Origin: Clostridium_AD sp964467165
Lineage (GTDB): Bacteria; Bacillota; Clostridia; Clostridiales; Clostridiaceae
NCBI GenBank assembly: GCA_964467165.1
Contig: CAYXOL010000003.1
Coordinates: 1 to 64,000 of the forward strand
DNA length: 64,000 bases
Reading direction: 5' to 3'
A model generated the notes under the pieces. The model was not told where the DNA came from and searched no databases. It was given only the letters and a program-made list of their open reading frames with translations. Shown in pieces: positions 9,522 to 17,431 of the stretch. The first letter of the stretch is position 1; every line of letters starts with the position of its first letter. The position numbers and the translations under genes were made by a program.

Positions 9522-10213
9522 TGAGCATATTTTCTGAAAGACTAAAAAACGGTATAGTAACAGAAAATCCAATATTTGTTCAAGTACTAGCTATGTGTCC
9601 AACACTAGCAGTTACCAGTAGCGTAGAAAATGGTATAGGTATGGGCCTTGCATCTACAGTAGTATTAATTGGTTCTAATCTTATTATATCCTTAGTAAGG
9701 AAATTAATTCCAGATAAGATTCGTATACCTGCTTATATTACTATAATAGCTACTTTCGTTACATTAATACAATTTATATTACAAGGTTTTGTTCCCGCTT
9801 TATACAAATCCCTTGGTATTTTCATTCCACTAATAGTTGTTAACTGTGTAATTCTTGGAAGAGCTGAATCTTATGCATCTAAAAACAAAGTGCTTCCCTC
9901 AATTTACGATGCTATTGGAATGGGTCTTGGTTTTACAATAGCCTTAGCTATTCTGGGAGCTATAAGAGAACTACTAGGAGCTGGTTCAATACTAGGATTT
10001 AAAGTTTTTGGAAACTCCTTTGAGCCTGCTATAATGATGGTTTTAGCACCTGGTGCCTTTATTACCGTTGGTATTTTAATGGCTCTGTTAAATCAAAAAT
10101 CAATTAATGAAACAAATAAAGTTAATAATAAAATTGCACATTTTCATGAAATGGACCCTGAGACCGGCGAGTGTTCTGGTTGTGGATCTTGTTCTCATGG
10201 TTGCAAAAAATAA
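9521..10213 (+). CDS. rnfE: Rnf electron transport complex subunit E
   Basis: Six-helix membrane subunit of Rnf, homologous to NqrD; it contains the family segments LAMCPTLAVTSS and GIFIPLIVVNCVILGRAE. The start ATG overlaps the rnfG stop (TAATG). The C terminus beyond the last helix is unusual: an acidic linker followed by four cysteines at 218, 221, 224 and 228 (ECSGCGSCSHGCKK), a spacing that could bind a metal or Fe-S cluster. A 127-base spacer separates it from rnfA, far longer than the other spacings in the operon. Confidence 0.95.
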   Translation: MSIFSERLKNGIVTENPIFVQVLAMCPTLAVTSSVENGIGMGLASTVVLIGSNLIISLVRKLIPDKIRIPAYITIIATFVTLIQFILQGFVPALYKSLGIFIPLIVVNCVILGRAESYASKNKVLPSIYDAIGMGLGFTIALAILGAIRELLGAGSILGFKVFGNSFEPAIMMVLAPGAFITVGILMALLNQKSINETNKVNNKIAHFHEMDPETGECSGCGSCSHGCKK

Positions 10214-10219
10214 TTATTT

Positions 10220-10318
10220 TAACGACATTTCATAAGGAAAGACTCCCACTTCCATAAGTGGGAATCTAAATCTCCTTCTGAAGTCGTTAATTACAGCTCC
10301 GCAGGAGATGATTTAACA
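10220..10318 (+). repeat. Structured spacer between rnfE and rnfA (possible IS200/IS605-derived remnant)
   Basis: Three pairings are visible. CCCACTT/AAGTGGG forms a tight hairpin. AACGAC pairs with a later GTCGTT around it. ATCTCC pairs with a downstream GGAGAT; this last pairing crosses the second, so it would be a pseudoknot or an alternative fold. The palindromic layout recalls the subterminal hairpins of IS200/IS605 elements or their non-autonomous derivatives. No transposase is present. It could instead be an intra-operon RNA stabilisation or attenuation element. Confidence 0.45.
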
Positions 10319-10340
10319 TTATTAAGAGAGGTGGATTAAA

Positions 10341-10925
10341 ATGAGACTTTTTTCAATTTTTATAAGCGCATTTTTAGTAAACAACTTCGTATTAGCTAAA
10401 TTCCTTGGAATATGCTCTTTTCTAGGAGTTTCTAAGAAGACTGAAACTGCAAAAGGTATGGGACTGGCAGTAATCTTTGTTATGTTCTTAGCCTCATTTA
10501 TGACTTTCATGGCTTACAGGATTTTAGAATTTTTCAACATAACTTATTTATCAACTCTAGCCTTCGTTCTGGTTATTGCAGCACTAGTGCAATTTGTTGA
10601 AATGGTTATTAAGAAAACTCAACCTAGCCTATATAAAGCCCTTGGTATATTTCTTCCATTAATAACAACTAACTGCGCAGTTCTTGGTATGGCAGTTATA
10701 AACATAGGTGAGAAATATACGTTAATTGAATCCCTAGTTAATGCTCTTGGTGCATCTTTTGGGTATATGCTGGCAATCGTTCTTCTTTCAGGACTAAGAG
10801 AAAGAATGGAAGAAAACGACAATATGCCACTATGCTTTAGAGGTTTACCTATTTCATTAGTTACAGCTGGCCTCATGGCTATAGCATTCTTAGGCTTTAG
10901 TGGTTTAAAATTGGGGGGTATTTAA
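10341..10925 (+). CDS. rnfA: Rnf electron transport complex subunit A
   Basis: Six-helix membrane subunit homologous to NqrE and paralogous to RnfE. Typical segments are FLVNNFVLAKFLGICSFLGVS at the N terminus and GIFLPLITTNCAVLGMA in the middle; the conserved intramembrane cysteines that ligate the RnfA/E [2Fe-2S] cluster in this family lie in these two segments. The 194-residue length is standard. AGAGAGGTGG precedes the ATG. It abuts rnfB directly. Confidence 0.96.
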   Translation: MRLFSIFISAFLVNNFVLAKFLGICSFLGVSKKTETAKGMGLAVIFVMFLASFMTFMAYRILEFFNITYLSTLAFVLVIAALVQFVEMVIKKTQPSLYKALGIFLPLITTNCAVLGMAVINIGEKYTLIESLVNALGASFGYMLAIVLLSGLRERMEENDNMPLCFRGLPISLVTAGLMAIAFLGFSGLKLGGI

Positions 10926-11762
10926 ATGGATATTAATAATTTAATTTACCCAGTATTAACCATTGGTGGTATGGGTCTTGCATTTGGAGTAATACTTGGT
11001 TACGCTAATAAAAAGTTCTACGTACCCGTCGACCCAAAAATACCTCTAGTTCGCGAAGCATTACCTAGCGCAAATTGTGGTGCCTGTGGATATGCGGGTT
11101 GCGATGCTTATGCAGCCGCTGTAGTTGAGGGCGGTGCCCTCCTAAATGCCTGTACCGTAGGTGGAAGTGCTACTGCTGATAAAATTGGAGAAATAATGGG
11201 CGTATCTGTTGAAAGCGCTAATCCTCAAGTTGCCTTCGTTAAATGTAAGGGAACTTGCAGCGTAGCTAAAGAGAAATATGAGTACGATGGAATAAAAGAT
11301 TGTCGCCAGGCGGTTATTGCCCCTGGTGAAGGTCCTAAAGCCTGCTCAGATGGATGTATGGGTTTCGGAAGTTGCGTAAGAGCTTGCGAGTTTAACGCAC
11401 TCCATATCATAGATGGAGTAGCTGTAGTCTATAAGGATAATTGTGTAGCTTGTGGCGCCTGTATTAAATCATGCCCTAAAAACTTAATAGAGATGGTTCC
11501 AGCAAGTCAAGAAGTTCTTATTGAATGCAACTCAAAATCAAAAGGTAAATCCGTAAAAGATAATTGCTCAGTGGGATGTATCGCTTGTGGAATGTGTGCA
11601 AGGGTTTGTCCAGAAGGAGCAATTACAATGATTAACAATTTAGCTGTAATAGACTTTTCTAAATGTACTAACTGTGGCCTATGTGCTACAAAGTGCCCTA
11701 CAAAAGCTATTTCAAAACCCCTCAAAGATCGTGTAAACATCACTGAGGCAGAAGCTAAATAA
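10926..11762 (+). CDS. rnfB: Rnf electron transport complex subunit B (polyferredoxin)
   Basis: Ferredoxin-accepting subunit of Rnf. An N-terminal membrane helix (about residues 7-26) is followed by the Cys-rich domain CGACGYAGC (51-59) with Cys76, then several [4Fe-4S] motifs: CMGFGSCVRAC, CVACGACIKSCP, CIACGMCARVCP and CTNCGLCATKCP. The 278-residue clostridial form has more clusters than the short proteobacterial RnfB. It starts at ATG one base after rnfA ends and is the last gene of the operon, followed by a strong terminator. Confidence 0.96.
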   Translation: MDINNLIYPVLTIGGMGLAFGVILGYANKKFYVPVDPKIPLVREALPSANCGACGYAGCDAYAAAVVEGGALLNACTVGGSATADKIGEIMGVSVESANPQVAFVKCKGTCSVAKEKYEYDGIKDCRQAVIAPGEGPKACSDGCMGFGSCVRACEFNALHIIDGVAVVYKDNCVACGACIKSCPKNLIEMVPASQEVLIECNSKSKGKSVKDNCSVGCIACGMCARVCPEGAITMINNLAVIDFSKCTNCGLCATKCPTKAISKPLKDRVNITEAEAK

Positions 11763-11803
11763 AAAAAAAGATACTAAGATTTTAATCTTAGTATCTTTTT
11801 TTT
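11763..11803 (+). terminator. rnf operon terminator
   Basis: GATACTAAGAT and its complement form a stem flanked by an A-run and a T-run, starting right at the rnfB stop. Confidence 0.9.
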
Positions 11804-11814
11804 ACTTATTTACA

Positions 11815-12148
11815 ATGCGTAAAATATTTATCATTGCCCTCTTTACACGCATAATAACAGGATAGGAAAATTCTCCGTAGTGTCTTGCAAAAGAAGCGAA
11901 TAAACTATTAAAATTCCATTTACAAATTCTTCTTTTGACAATATAAAATTCTCGTAAGCCTGCCAGGACGGCAGGCTAGCGAACCCGAGCCAGGACGCCG
12001 AGTGCATAACAATTAATAATTGTTATGTCCCCCCAAAGAACTACCCAGAGGAGATCGGTAGAGAATTTTACATTTGCAAAACATTAGAATTTCTTAATCA
12101 AATTTCCAGTTTTAAGTTCATTTGCAAGGCACGTAGGAGAATTTTCTA
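11815..12148. repeat. Dispersed-repeat-like element with inverted ends and a relic reading frame
   Basis: The 350-base gap between rnfB and the Gx gene is highly structured. About 27 bases near 11869-11895 recur inverted near 12120-12147 with a few mismatches (shared cores GAAAATTCTCC and CTTGCAAA). A nested pair AAAATTCTC/GAGAATTTT lies inside. A GC-rich hairpin GCCTGCC/GGCAGGC follows, then a CATAACAATT/AATTGTTATG palindrome. On the minus strand an uninterrupted frame of about 50 codons ends near 11808 and reads like a protein tail (FARHYGEFSYPVIMR in its middle) but has no start. I read this as a MITE-like or extragenic repeat, not a gene. Confidence 0.5.
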
Positions 12149-12155
12149 TCTTTTT

Positions 12156-12650
12156 CTACAATATTTTTTCTAATCTACTTTTTAAAATACTGGCTAATAG
12201 TCCAATAAAATAACCTGTACCAATAGCTGCAATTAGTAATACCGGTAAATATATGTATATCCTTAAATCATTAAGGATGAAGGCAGCTACCAGCAGCTGG
12301 CCTACATTATGAAAAATAGCTCCACATACGCTAATTGTAGGGACGCTTAAGTAATTTTTGAAATACTTATAAAGTACTATCATTACAATATTACTAAGTA
12401 ATCCACCAGCAATACTGAACAAAAGTGCTGATAAGCCACCTCCAAAAATAGAACCTAATACAGTTCTTAAAATCATTATTAAAATTGCTTCTTTCCAACC
12501 AAATAAAATTAATGCAACCAAGGATATAGAATTAGCGAGCCCCAATTTTATCCCTGGAGCTAGCACTGGAATTTGTGCTTCAATCAAATATATAACCAAT
12601 GCTATTGATACTAATATACTAATAAAAACCATTTTTCTAGTGTTTTTCAT
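12156..12650 (-). CDS. Gx-family transporter (annotated elsewhere as heptaprenyl diphosphate synthase component I)
   Basis: A 164-residue protein with about five membrane helices and the family segments LAPGIKLGLANS and LRTVLGSIFGGG. The family resembles ECF-type S components; the synthase name is historical and probably wrong. It is the last gene of the apbE - NusG-II - Gx operon, convergent with rnf. Such a gene next to ApbE and Rnf suggests a role in flavin or cofactor supply to the redox complex, but this is inference. CAGGTGATA precedes the ATG. Confidence 0.8.
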   Translation of the reverse strand: MKNTRKMVFISILVSIALVIYLIEAQIPVLAPGIKLGLANSISLVALILFGWKEAILIMILRTVLGSIFGGGLSALLFSIAGGLLSNIVMIVLYKYFKNYLSVPTISVCGAIFHNVGQLLVAAFILNDLRIYIYLPVLLIAAIGTGYFIGLLASILKSRLEKIL

Positions 12651-12674
12651 ATTATCACCTGCATATTTTTCATT

Positions 12675-13070
12675 TTAGAAAGTCCCGTCATCAATTAAAT
12701 TATTTTCTTTTATTTTTCCCCCCTGAATACTAATTATAAGCTTATTAGGTAAACATACAATCATCTCTCCTGGCCTATAAATCCATCCAGTTTTAATACA
12801 TACTTTATCTGGACATGTAGCCTCACTTACACTAATGCCATTATGTTTAACTAGTATGGTATTATAATGAGCATTATCCAATTTTATAGTAATCGCTTCT
12901 GACTGCATTACCTTACTTAAATCAATAGTTCTAATTATCTTACCATCACTTTTAATAACCGCAATATTTTCTGAGCCTTTAATTGATCTTTTATATACGG
13001 AAGCTACACTTAAGGTTATTATCACAATAATTAAAAGTACTACAAAAATTATCTTATCACCTTTCTTCAT
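12675..13070 (-). CDS. NusG domain II-containing protein
   Basis: A membrane-anchored protein of 131 residues: one N-terminal helix (about 7-27), then a beta-rich extracytoplasmic NusG-domain-II fold with the motif EATCPDKVCIKTGWI and PGEMIVCLPNKLII. It carries the conserved Cys pair C-P-D-x-x-C. Genes for this family often sit with ApbE and Gx genes in Firmicutes, and its function is unknown. Its start overlaps the end of apbE by 14 bases, so it is translationally coupled. Confidence 0.85.
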   Translation of the reverse strand: MKKGDKIIFVVLLIIVIITLSVASVYKRSIKGSENIAVIKSDGKIIRTIDLSKVMQSEAITIKLDNAHYNTILVKHNGISVSEATCPDKVCIKTGWIYRPGEMIVCLPNKLIISIQGGKIKENNLIDDGTF

Positions 13071-14091
13071 AAGTAAACTCCTTATTGGTCAAATTAAAAT
13101 TTCCTTTAATACCTGAGGTAACATATACTTTTTTATCCGCAGTAATAAAAATCGCATCAACCCCTTTAATAGACTCTATCAACTTAAGTCCTTTTGAGAC
13201 TCCCAAAATATATGTACTTGTAGATAGTGCATCCCCATCGATTGACTTATCTGATACTATGGTTGCACTTATAATACCCGCTTCTGATGGATAACCAGTT
13301 TTGGGGTCAAATATATGATGATAACGCTTGCCTTCCACTATAAAATATCTTTCATAATTTCCTGAGGTAACTACAGATTTATCAGAAATACTAATAGTTC
13401 CTAGGTATTGTCCCCGGGTATCGAGTGGATTTTGTATACCTATATTCCAACTAGTTCCATCAACTTTATTACCAAGGGCAAAAACATTACCACCTAAATT
13501 TATAAGTGCACTGCTAATCTTATCATCTAGTAGAACCTTCTTTAGTTCATCAGCAGTATATCCCTTTGCTATAGCACCTAAATCCATAGCTTCACCAGTT
13601 TTTCTTAATTGTACTGTGGAATTCTTTTCATCTAAAAGTATATCCCTATAGTCAACTAGTTTTATTTTTTCTTGAATTTCAGCTTTTAAAGGAACTCGTT
13701 CCTTATCTGTACCTATGCCCCACAGGGCTACAATTGGCTCTATTGTTACATCAAGTGCACCACCTGTTAATTTACTGTAGCTAACCGCTTTTTCTATTAC
13801 TGAATATGCATCAGAGCTAACCTTTTGTGCTGATACCCCAGCTTTAGCATTTATTTTTGTGATTTCTGAGGTTTCAATATTAACTGACATCTCATTTTCT
13901 ATATCACTAATTCTTTTTAAGGCATCCTCTGTTGCTTTTTCTGCATTTTTTCCATATACCTTTAATTGAACAATTGTCCCCATCATATAAGTCTGTTTTT
14001 CAACAGGTTCAGTATTATCCTTGCAGGATACTAAAAATACTGAAGTGACTAATAATAAAAATATAAACCCAGTCTTACTCGAACTTTTTAT
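13057..14091 (-). CDS. apbE: FAD:protein FMN transferase (ApbE), lipoprotein with an apparent ATA start
   Basis: Extracytoplasmic flavin transferase that moves FMN from FAD onto the Thr of S/T-G-A-T motifs in proteins such as RnfG and RnfD. ApbE hallmarks: GTDKERVPL, MDLGAIAKGYTADELK, SALINLGGNVFALG, the histidine-containing YHHIFDPKTGYP and DGDALSTSTYILG. The frame stays open upstream of the first ATG (13986) and encodes a lipoprotein signal peptide with lipobox LVSC (Cys23). No ATG, GTG or TTG exists between the upstream in-frame TGA and this signal. GGAAGGGTGAG points to the ATA at 14091-14089. So the true start is ATA or ATC, or an ATG that mutated. Confidence 0.9.
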   Translation of the reverse strand: MKSSSKTGFIFLLLVTSVFLVSCKDNTEPVEKQTYMMGTIVQLKVYGKNAEKATEDALKRISDIENEMSVNIETSEITKINAKAGVSAQKVSSDAYSVIEKAVSYSKLTGGALDVTIEPIVALWGIGTDKERVPLKAEIQEKIKLVDYRDILLDEKNSTVQLRKTGEAMDLGAIAKGYTADELKKVLLDDKISSALINLGGNVFALGNKVDGTSWNIGIQNPLDTRGQYLGTISISDKSVVTSGNYERYFIVEGKRYHHIFDPKTGYPSEAGIISATIVSDKSIDGDALSTSTYILGVSKGLKLIESIKGVDAIFITADKKVYVTSGIKGNFNLTNKEFTYEER

Positions 14092-14182
14092 GATTTCTCA
14101 CCCTTCCTAGCTTGTTTTTATATATATTATACCATATATGTACTCTAAATAAATCTCTTACTATACCATCTATAGAATATTT

Positions 14183-14233
14183 CATAATAAATAAAAACGC
14201 TGAGACTGAGCCTCAGCGTTTTTATTTATTATG
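14183..14233 (-). terminator. Terminator hairpin of the NSS transporter operon
   Basis: A 22-bp perfect stem (14183-14204 with 14212-14233) and a 7-base loop lie 5 bases past the stop of the 137-residue membrane protein gene. The U-rich arm is on the minus strand. Confidence 0.9.
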
Positions 14234-14237
14234 AAAA

Positions 14238-14651
14238 TTATGTGAAAAGTTCTTTATGTCTACGTAAGTTTACAAATACTATTACAGATAAACTAATCAT
14301 TATAATACTTAACAAGAAAAAAATTATATTAAATGCTCCAGCAGTAGTATATGATATATTATATTCTGCAACCATTTTAGCAAGTTGGTTAGTCCTATCT
14401 GAAAAAAAACTTATAGCATACCGTATCCATAACATTGAAATTGAAAAAGCTAACGGAACTATAGCCATTGCTATTAAATACCCACTTTTCTTTCTTTTCT
14501 TGATGCCTATAAGTCCCATAAATATTGGGAGTATAAATAGCATCGGCATAAGAAATCCCATAAACTGTGAAGATAGCATTAAAAATAATGCACATAAAAT
14601 AGTAAAATAAAAAGTAATTCTTCTCAAAACTAAAGCGTCATCAATATTCAT
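14238..14651 (-). CDS. Four-helix membrane protein of unknown function
   Basis: A 137-residue protein with four predicted membrane helices and a short loop KKRKKSG between helices 2 and 3. I do not recognise the family. It is the third gene of an apparent operon with the NSS transporter and the MetS microprotein, 17 bases past the metS stop. AAGGGTGAAGAGG precedes the ATG. An accessory role for the transporter is possible only by position. Confidence 0.6.
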   Translation of the reverse strand: MNIDDALVLRRITFYFTILCALFLMLSSQFMGFLMPMLFILPIFMGLIGIKKRKKSGYLIAMAIVPLAFSISMLWIRYAISFFSDRTNQLAKMVAEYNISYTTAGAFNIIFFLLSIIMISLSVIVFVNLRRHKELFT

Positions 14652-14668
14652 ACCTCTTCACCCTTTTC

Positions 14669-14764
14669 TTAGTTATTCTTTAATACAGCCCTTAAACCCA
14701 AGACTGATGCAGTTATTATACCACACCACATTACTAACATGAAAGCTAAAGCTTGAGCGCCCAT
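14669..14764 (-). CDS. MetS family NSS transporter small subunit (31 aa)
   Basis: A microprotein of 31 residues, MGAQALAFMLVMWCGIITAS.., forming one membrane helix with a short basic tail (LRAVLKNN). MetS-type small subunits accompany bacterial neurotransmitter:sodium symporters and are needed for transport in Corynebacterium MetPS. AAGGAGGGATATAT precedes the ATG. It lies 69 bases downstream of the NSS transporter gene on the same strand, the expected arrangement. It closely resembles a second copy at 17186-17281. Confidence 0.85.
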   Translation of the reverse strand: MGAQALAFMLVMWCGIITASVLGLRAVLKNN

Positions 14765-14833
14765 ATATATCCCTCCTTCTATTTTGGGGAGTGGATAACA
14801 CTTTAAATTTATTATCCACCACTTCTAAAATTA

Positions 14834-16414
14834 TTATTTTCTTATAAGTACCTTATTTTGTACAATTTCTTCACCATAAATAGCTTTTATACTCTTATAA
14901 GTCCCAATAAATCCAATGATAAATACAGTTACCAAAACGGCTCTTGCTCCATTTACCCAAGGAATTAACACAGGTGTTTTTGCTACAAAGCTTGGTACAA
15001 GCTTAAAATAACCTTCATTAAAATATGATATAGTCGATCCAATTAATATAATAATTATTGTTAAAGGAGTTATAAATCTAATCATAACAGTATATATCCA
15101 CTTTGGTGCTTGCCAGTATGATCCATGATTTATCTCGTCTATTGGATTATCTTTCATGAGCCAACCAGCGACAATTATTTCTATAAGACCCATTATAACT
15201 AGTAAATAAGAACCAACCCAATTATCAAGTTCTGTAAAATAAGCAAGTTCTGCAGTTTTTGTAATAATTGGCTCTAGTGCAACTGGTAGTCCAACTATTA
15301 TATATCCTACGAAAACCATTAGGGATGCCTTCTTCTTTGCCATACCCATGCCTTCTTCTAAGATTGTAACCAAGTAATTATACATTGCAATAGCTGAAGT
15401 AAACCCAGCAAAGAATAATAACATAAACCATAATGTTCCAAGTAACCTACCACCGGCCATACTTCTAAAAATATTTGGTAGTGATATAAAAGATAACCCT
15501 ACTCCAGCTGATAAGCCTTTTACTCCCATGAAAGCATAAGTAATTGGTATTGCAATACTTCCACCAAGAATTACTTCTGCGAACTCATTTAAGGATATTG
15601 TTGTCATAGCAGATGCTACTATATCATCATCTTCCTTTAAATAAGAAGCATAGTTTTGAATTATACCCATACCTAATGATAGTGTAAAGAAAATTTGACC
15701 TGCTGCTGCAAGGGCACCTTTGAAACTAAAATCTCCCCATCTTGGAGTCCAAAGGTAATTCAATCCTTTAATAGCTGACCAATCTGGGTTAACAGGTGAC
15801 CCTATTGTTAATGCTTTATAAATTAATACAAATCCAAATATATACAGAGTAGGCATCATTAGTTTTGCCCAAGACTCTATTCCCTTTTGAATTCCTCTTG
15901 TTACAGCTAATGCTAAAGCTGCTAAACTAAAAATCCAGAAAGTAAATACATAAGCAGGATTTTGTACATAGTTTACAAAGAACTGTCCAGTACTTACAGA
16001 CATGTCTGAATACCCACCAGTTGCAGACAAGAAACTATATCCTAATGTCCAACCAATTAAGTGATTGTAGTAAGAATTTACTAATAGTGTAACACCAATA
16101 ACTAACATTCCACATATAGAACCTAAAATAATTGCACGTCGTGGCTTAATCCTATCTCTTGCTTGGATATAAATCATAAAGCCTACAGTACCATGTCCAT
16201 ATTTTCCACCAAGCCTCCCCATCATCCACTCTACAAGCATTAATGGAATTCCAATTATAATAAGAGCCATTACATACGGAATCATAAATGCCCCGCCACC
16301 ATTTTTTGCAGCTTGATATGGAAATCTCCAGAAATTGCCTAAGCCTACTGAATTTCCTGCCATTGCTAAAATCATTCCGATTTTCGATCCCCAATTCTCT
16401 CTTTTTTCAGCCAT
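14834..16414 (-). CDS. Sodium-dependent transporter, NSS/SNF family
   Basis: Sodium-coupled symporter for amino acids or related amines. The 526-residue protein has about 11-12 membrane helices. The N-terminal signature NWGSKIGMILAMAGNSVGLGNFWRFP (split here only by reading) contains the Na+/substrate site of helix 1, followed by GGGAFMIPY. The substrate cannot be fixed by eye; MetS-dependent homologues carry methionine and alanine. It heads a three-gene operon with metS and a small membrane protein. GGGGAGGG lies upstream of the ATG. Confidence 0.93.
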   Translation of the reverse strand: MAEKRENWGSKIGMILAMAGNSVGLGNFWRFPYQAAKNGGGAFMIPYVMALIIIGIPLMLVEWMMGRLGGKYGHGTVGFMIYIQARDRIKPRRAIILGSICGMLVIGVTLLVNSYYNHLIGWTLGYSFLSATGGYSDMSVSTGQFFVNYVQNPAYVFTFWIFSLAALALAVTRGIQKGIESWAKLMMPTLYIFGFVLIYKALTIGSPVNPDWSAIKGLNYLWTPRWGDFSFKGALAAAGQIFFTLSLGMGIIQNYASYLKEDDDIVASAMTTISLNEFAEVILGGSIAIPITYAFMGVKGLSAGVGLSFISLPNIFRSMAGGRLLGTLWFMLLFFAGFTSAIAMYNYLVTILEEGMGMAKKKASLMVFVGYIIVGLPVALEPIITKTAELAYFTELDNWVGSYLLVIMGLIEIIVAGWLMKDNPIDEINHGSYWQAPKWIYTVMIRFITPLTIIIILIGSTISYFNEGYFKLVPSFVAKTPVLIPWVNGARAVLVTVFIIGFIGTYKSIKAIYGEEIVQNKVLIRK

Positions 16415-16775
16415 GATTAACCCTCCCCATGTGTATTTATTATTAATAATATATTAATTATTCATAAATTATTATTATATTATCAAATTTTTCAGAAAAT
16501 TGCAAGCATTGTTATTTTTTCTTCATTCTATTTTTATACTTATTAAATCAATGTATATTTACAGATTTATTTATTAAAGATATTAAAAGTATAATCTCCA
16601 AATTTCATCACTGTATCTTTGTATTTAACACTATTATATAGATAAATTAGATATATATGCTTAATTTAATAGTATGAAATTCAAAAAAAATTTTATTAAT
16701 AAATAAGAAAATGAATTTGATGATATTTATTTAACAATCAAATGCCATTTACTACTTAGAATTCTGTCATTTAAA
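16415..16775. other. AT-rich non-coding region upstream of the NSS transporter
   Basis: The promoter of the minus-strand transporter operon must lie here. The rest is low-complexity AT-rich sequence; I see no reading frame, riboswitch or repeat. Confidence 0.4.
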
Positions 16776-16811
16776 AATAAAGGCACAGAATATAACTCCT
16801 GTACCTTTATT
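16776..16811 (-). terminator. Terminator after the 68-residue gene
   Basis: AATAAAGG-ACAG pairs with CTGT-CCTTTATT with one bulge, followed on the minus strand by TTTTTAAA. It lies 16 bases past the stop of the 68-residue gene. Confidence 0.8.
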
Positions 16812-16827
16812 CCATAAATATTAAATT

Positions 16828-17034
16828 CTAATATGCTCTTTGATCTCCATTTAAAAGATTCTCAATTTCTACCGCTATCTCACGGCCTTTTTTATAGGAG
16901 TTAAGTCTATCTTGTGGTATGGAGTCTTTATATGTGTCCTCGCCAGAAAGAAAATCTATTATTCCTTTTTTTGCACTTTGCACATCTCCAACATGATCTA
17001 TTCCATTAACTTCTCTTATTTTTGAGTAATCCAT
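16828..17034 (-). CDS. Hypothetical 68-residue soluble protein
   Basis: A small hydrophilic acidic protein (68 residues; contains GIIDFLSGEDTYKD and GREIAVEIENLL) with no motif I recognise and no membrane segment. GGGAGG precedes the ATG and a good terminator follows, so it looks expressed. It lies 150 bases downstream of the second metS copy on the same strand and may be co-transcribed with it. Confidence 0.6.
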   Translation of the reverse strand: MDYSKIREVNGIDHVGDVQSAKKGIIDFLSGEDTYKDSIPQDRLNSYKKGREIAVEIENLLNGDQRAY

Positions 17035-17185
17035 GAATATTCCTCCCTATATCTTACTAGCACTGAGTAATTATTAATACTCTAGCATCGTAAGTATTAT
17101 AGTTATAGACTTCCCAATTTATATATTTTAATGTATTAATATATTAGTAAGATTATAAAAAACATTAACTTATACTAAATTCTTC

Positions 17186-17281
17186 TTATTTATTCTTTAA
17201 TACTGCTCTTAATCCCAGCGCTGCTGAAATTATTATTGCACTCCACATTGTGAGCATGAAACCCAACGCTTGACTGCTCAT
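17186..17281 (-). CDS. Second MetS family microprotein (31 aa), no adjacent transporter
   Basis: This 31-residue membrane microprotein, MSSQALGFMLTMWSAIIISA.., has the same length and tail (LGLRAVLKN) as the copy at 14669-14764 and about two-thirds identity to it by eye. AAGGGGGG precedes the ATG. Unlike the first copy it has no NSS transporter gene immediately upstream on its strand; the nearest is the one downstream at 14834-16414. It may serve that transporter under different conditions or another transporter elsewhere. Confidence 0.8.
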   Translation of the reverse strand: MSSQALGFMLTMWSAIIISAALGLRAVLKNK

Positions 17282-17431
17282 ATTTACCCCCCTTGTAGTA
17301 ATACACAAGTCCCTAGTTTTTTCATACTATACCAACCTTAATAAATATAATTTCGGCTTTTTTCTGTACCAAGTTGCAATAGTATAATATAATTATGGTG
17401 CACACATTTAATTTTAAAGGGGGTTCTTTTA

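Noticed and set aside
11955..12012. GC-rich stretch containing GGGTTCG on the minus strand, suggesting a tRNA T-arm
   Set aside because: No acceptor stem, anticodon arm or CCA context fits; the hairpins belong to the repeat element.
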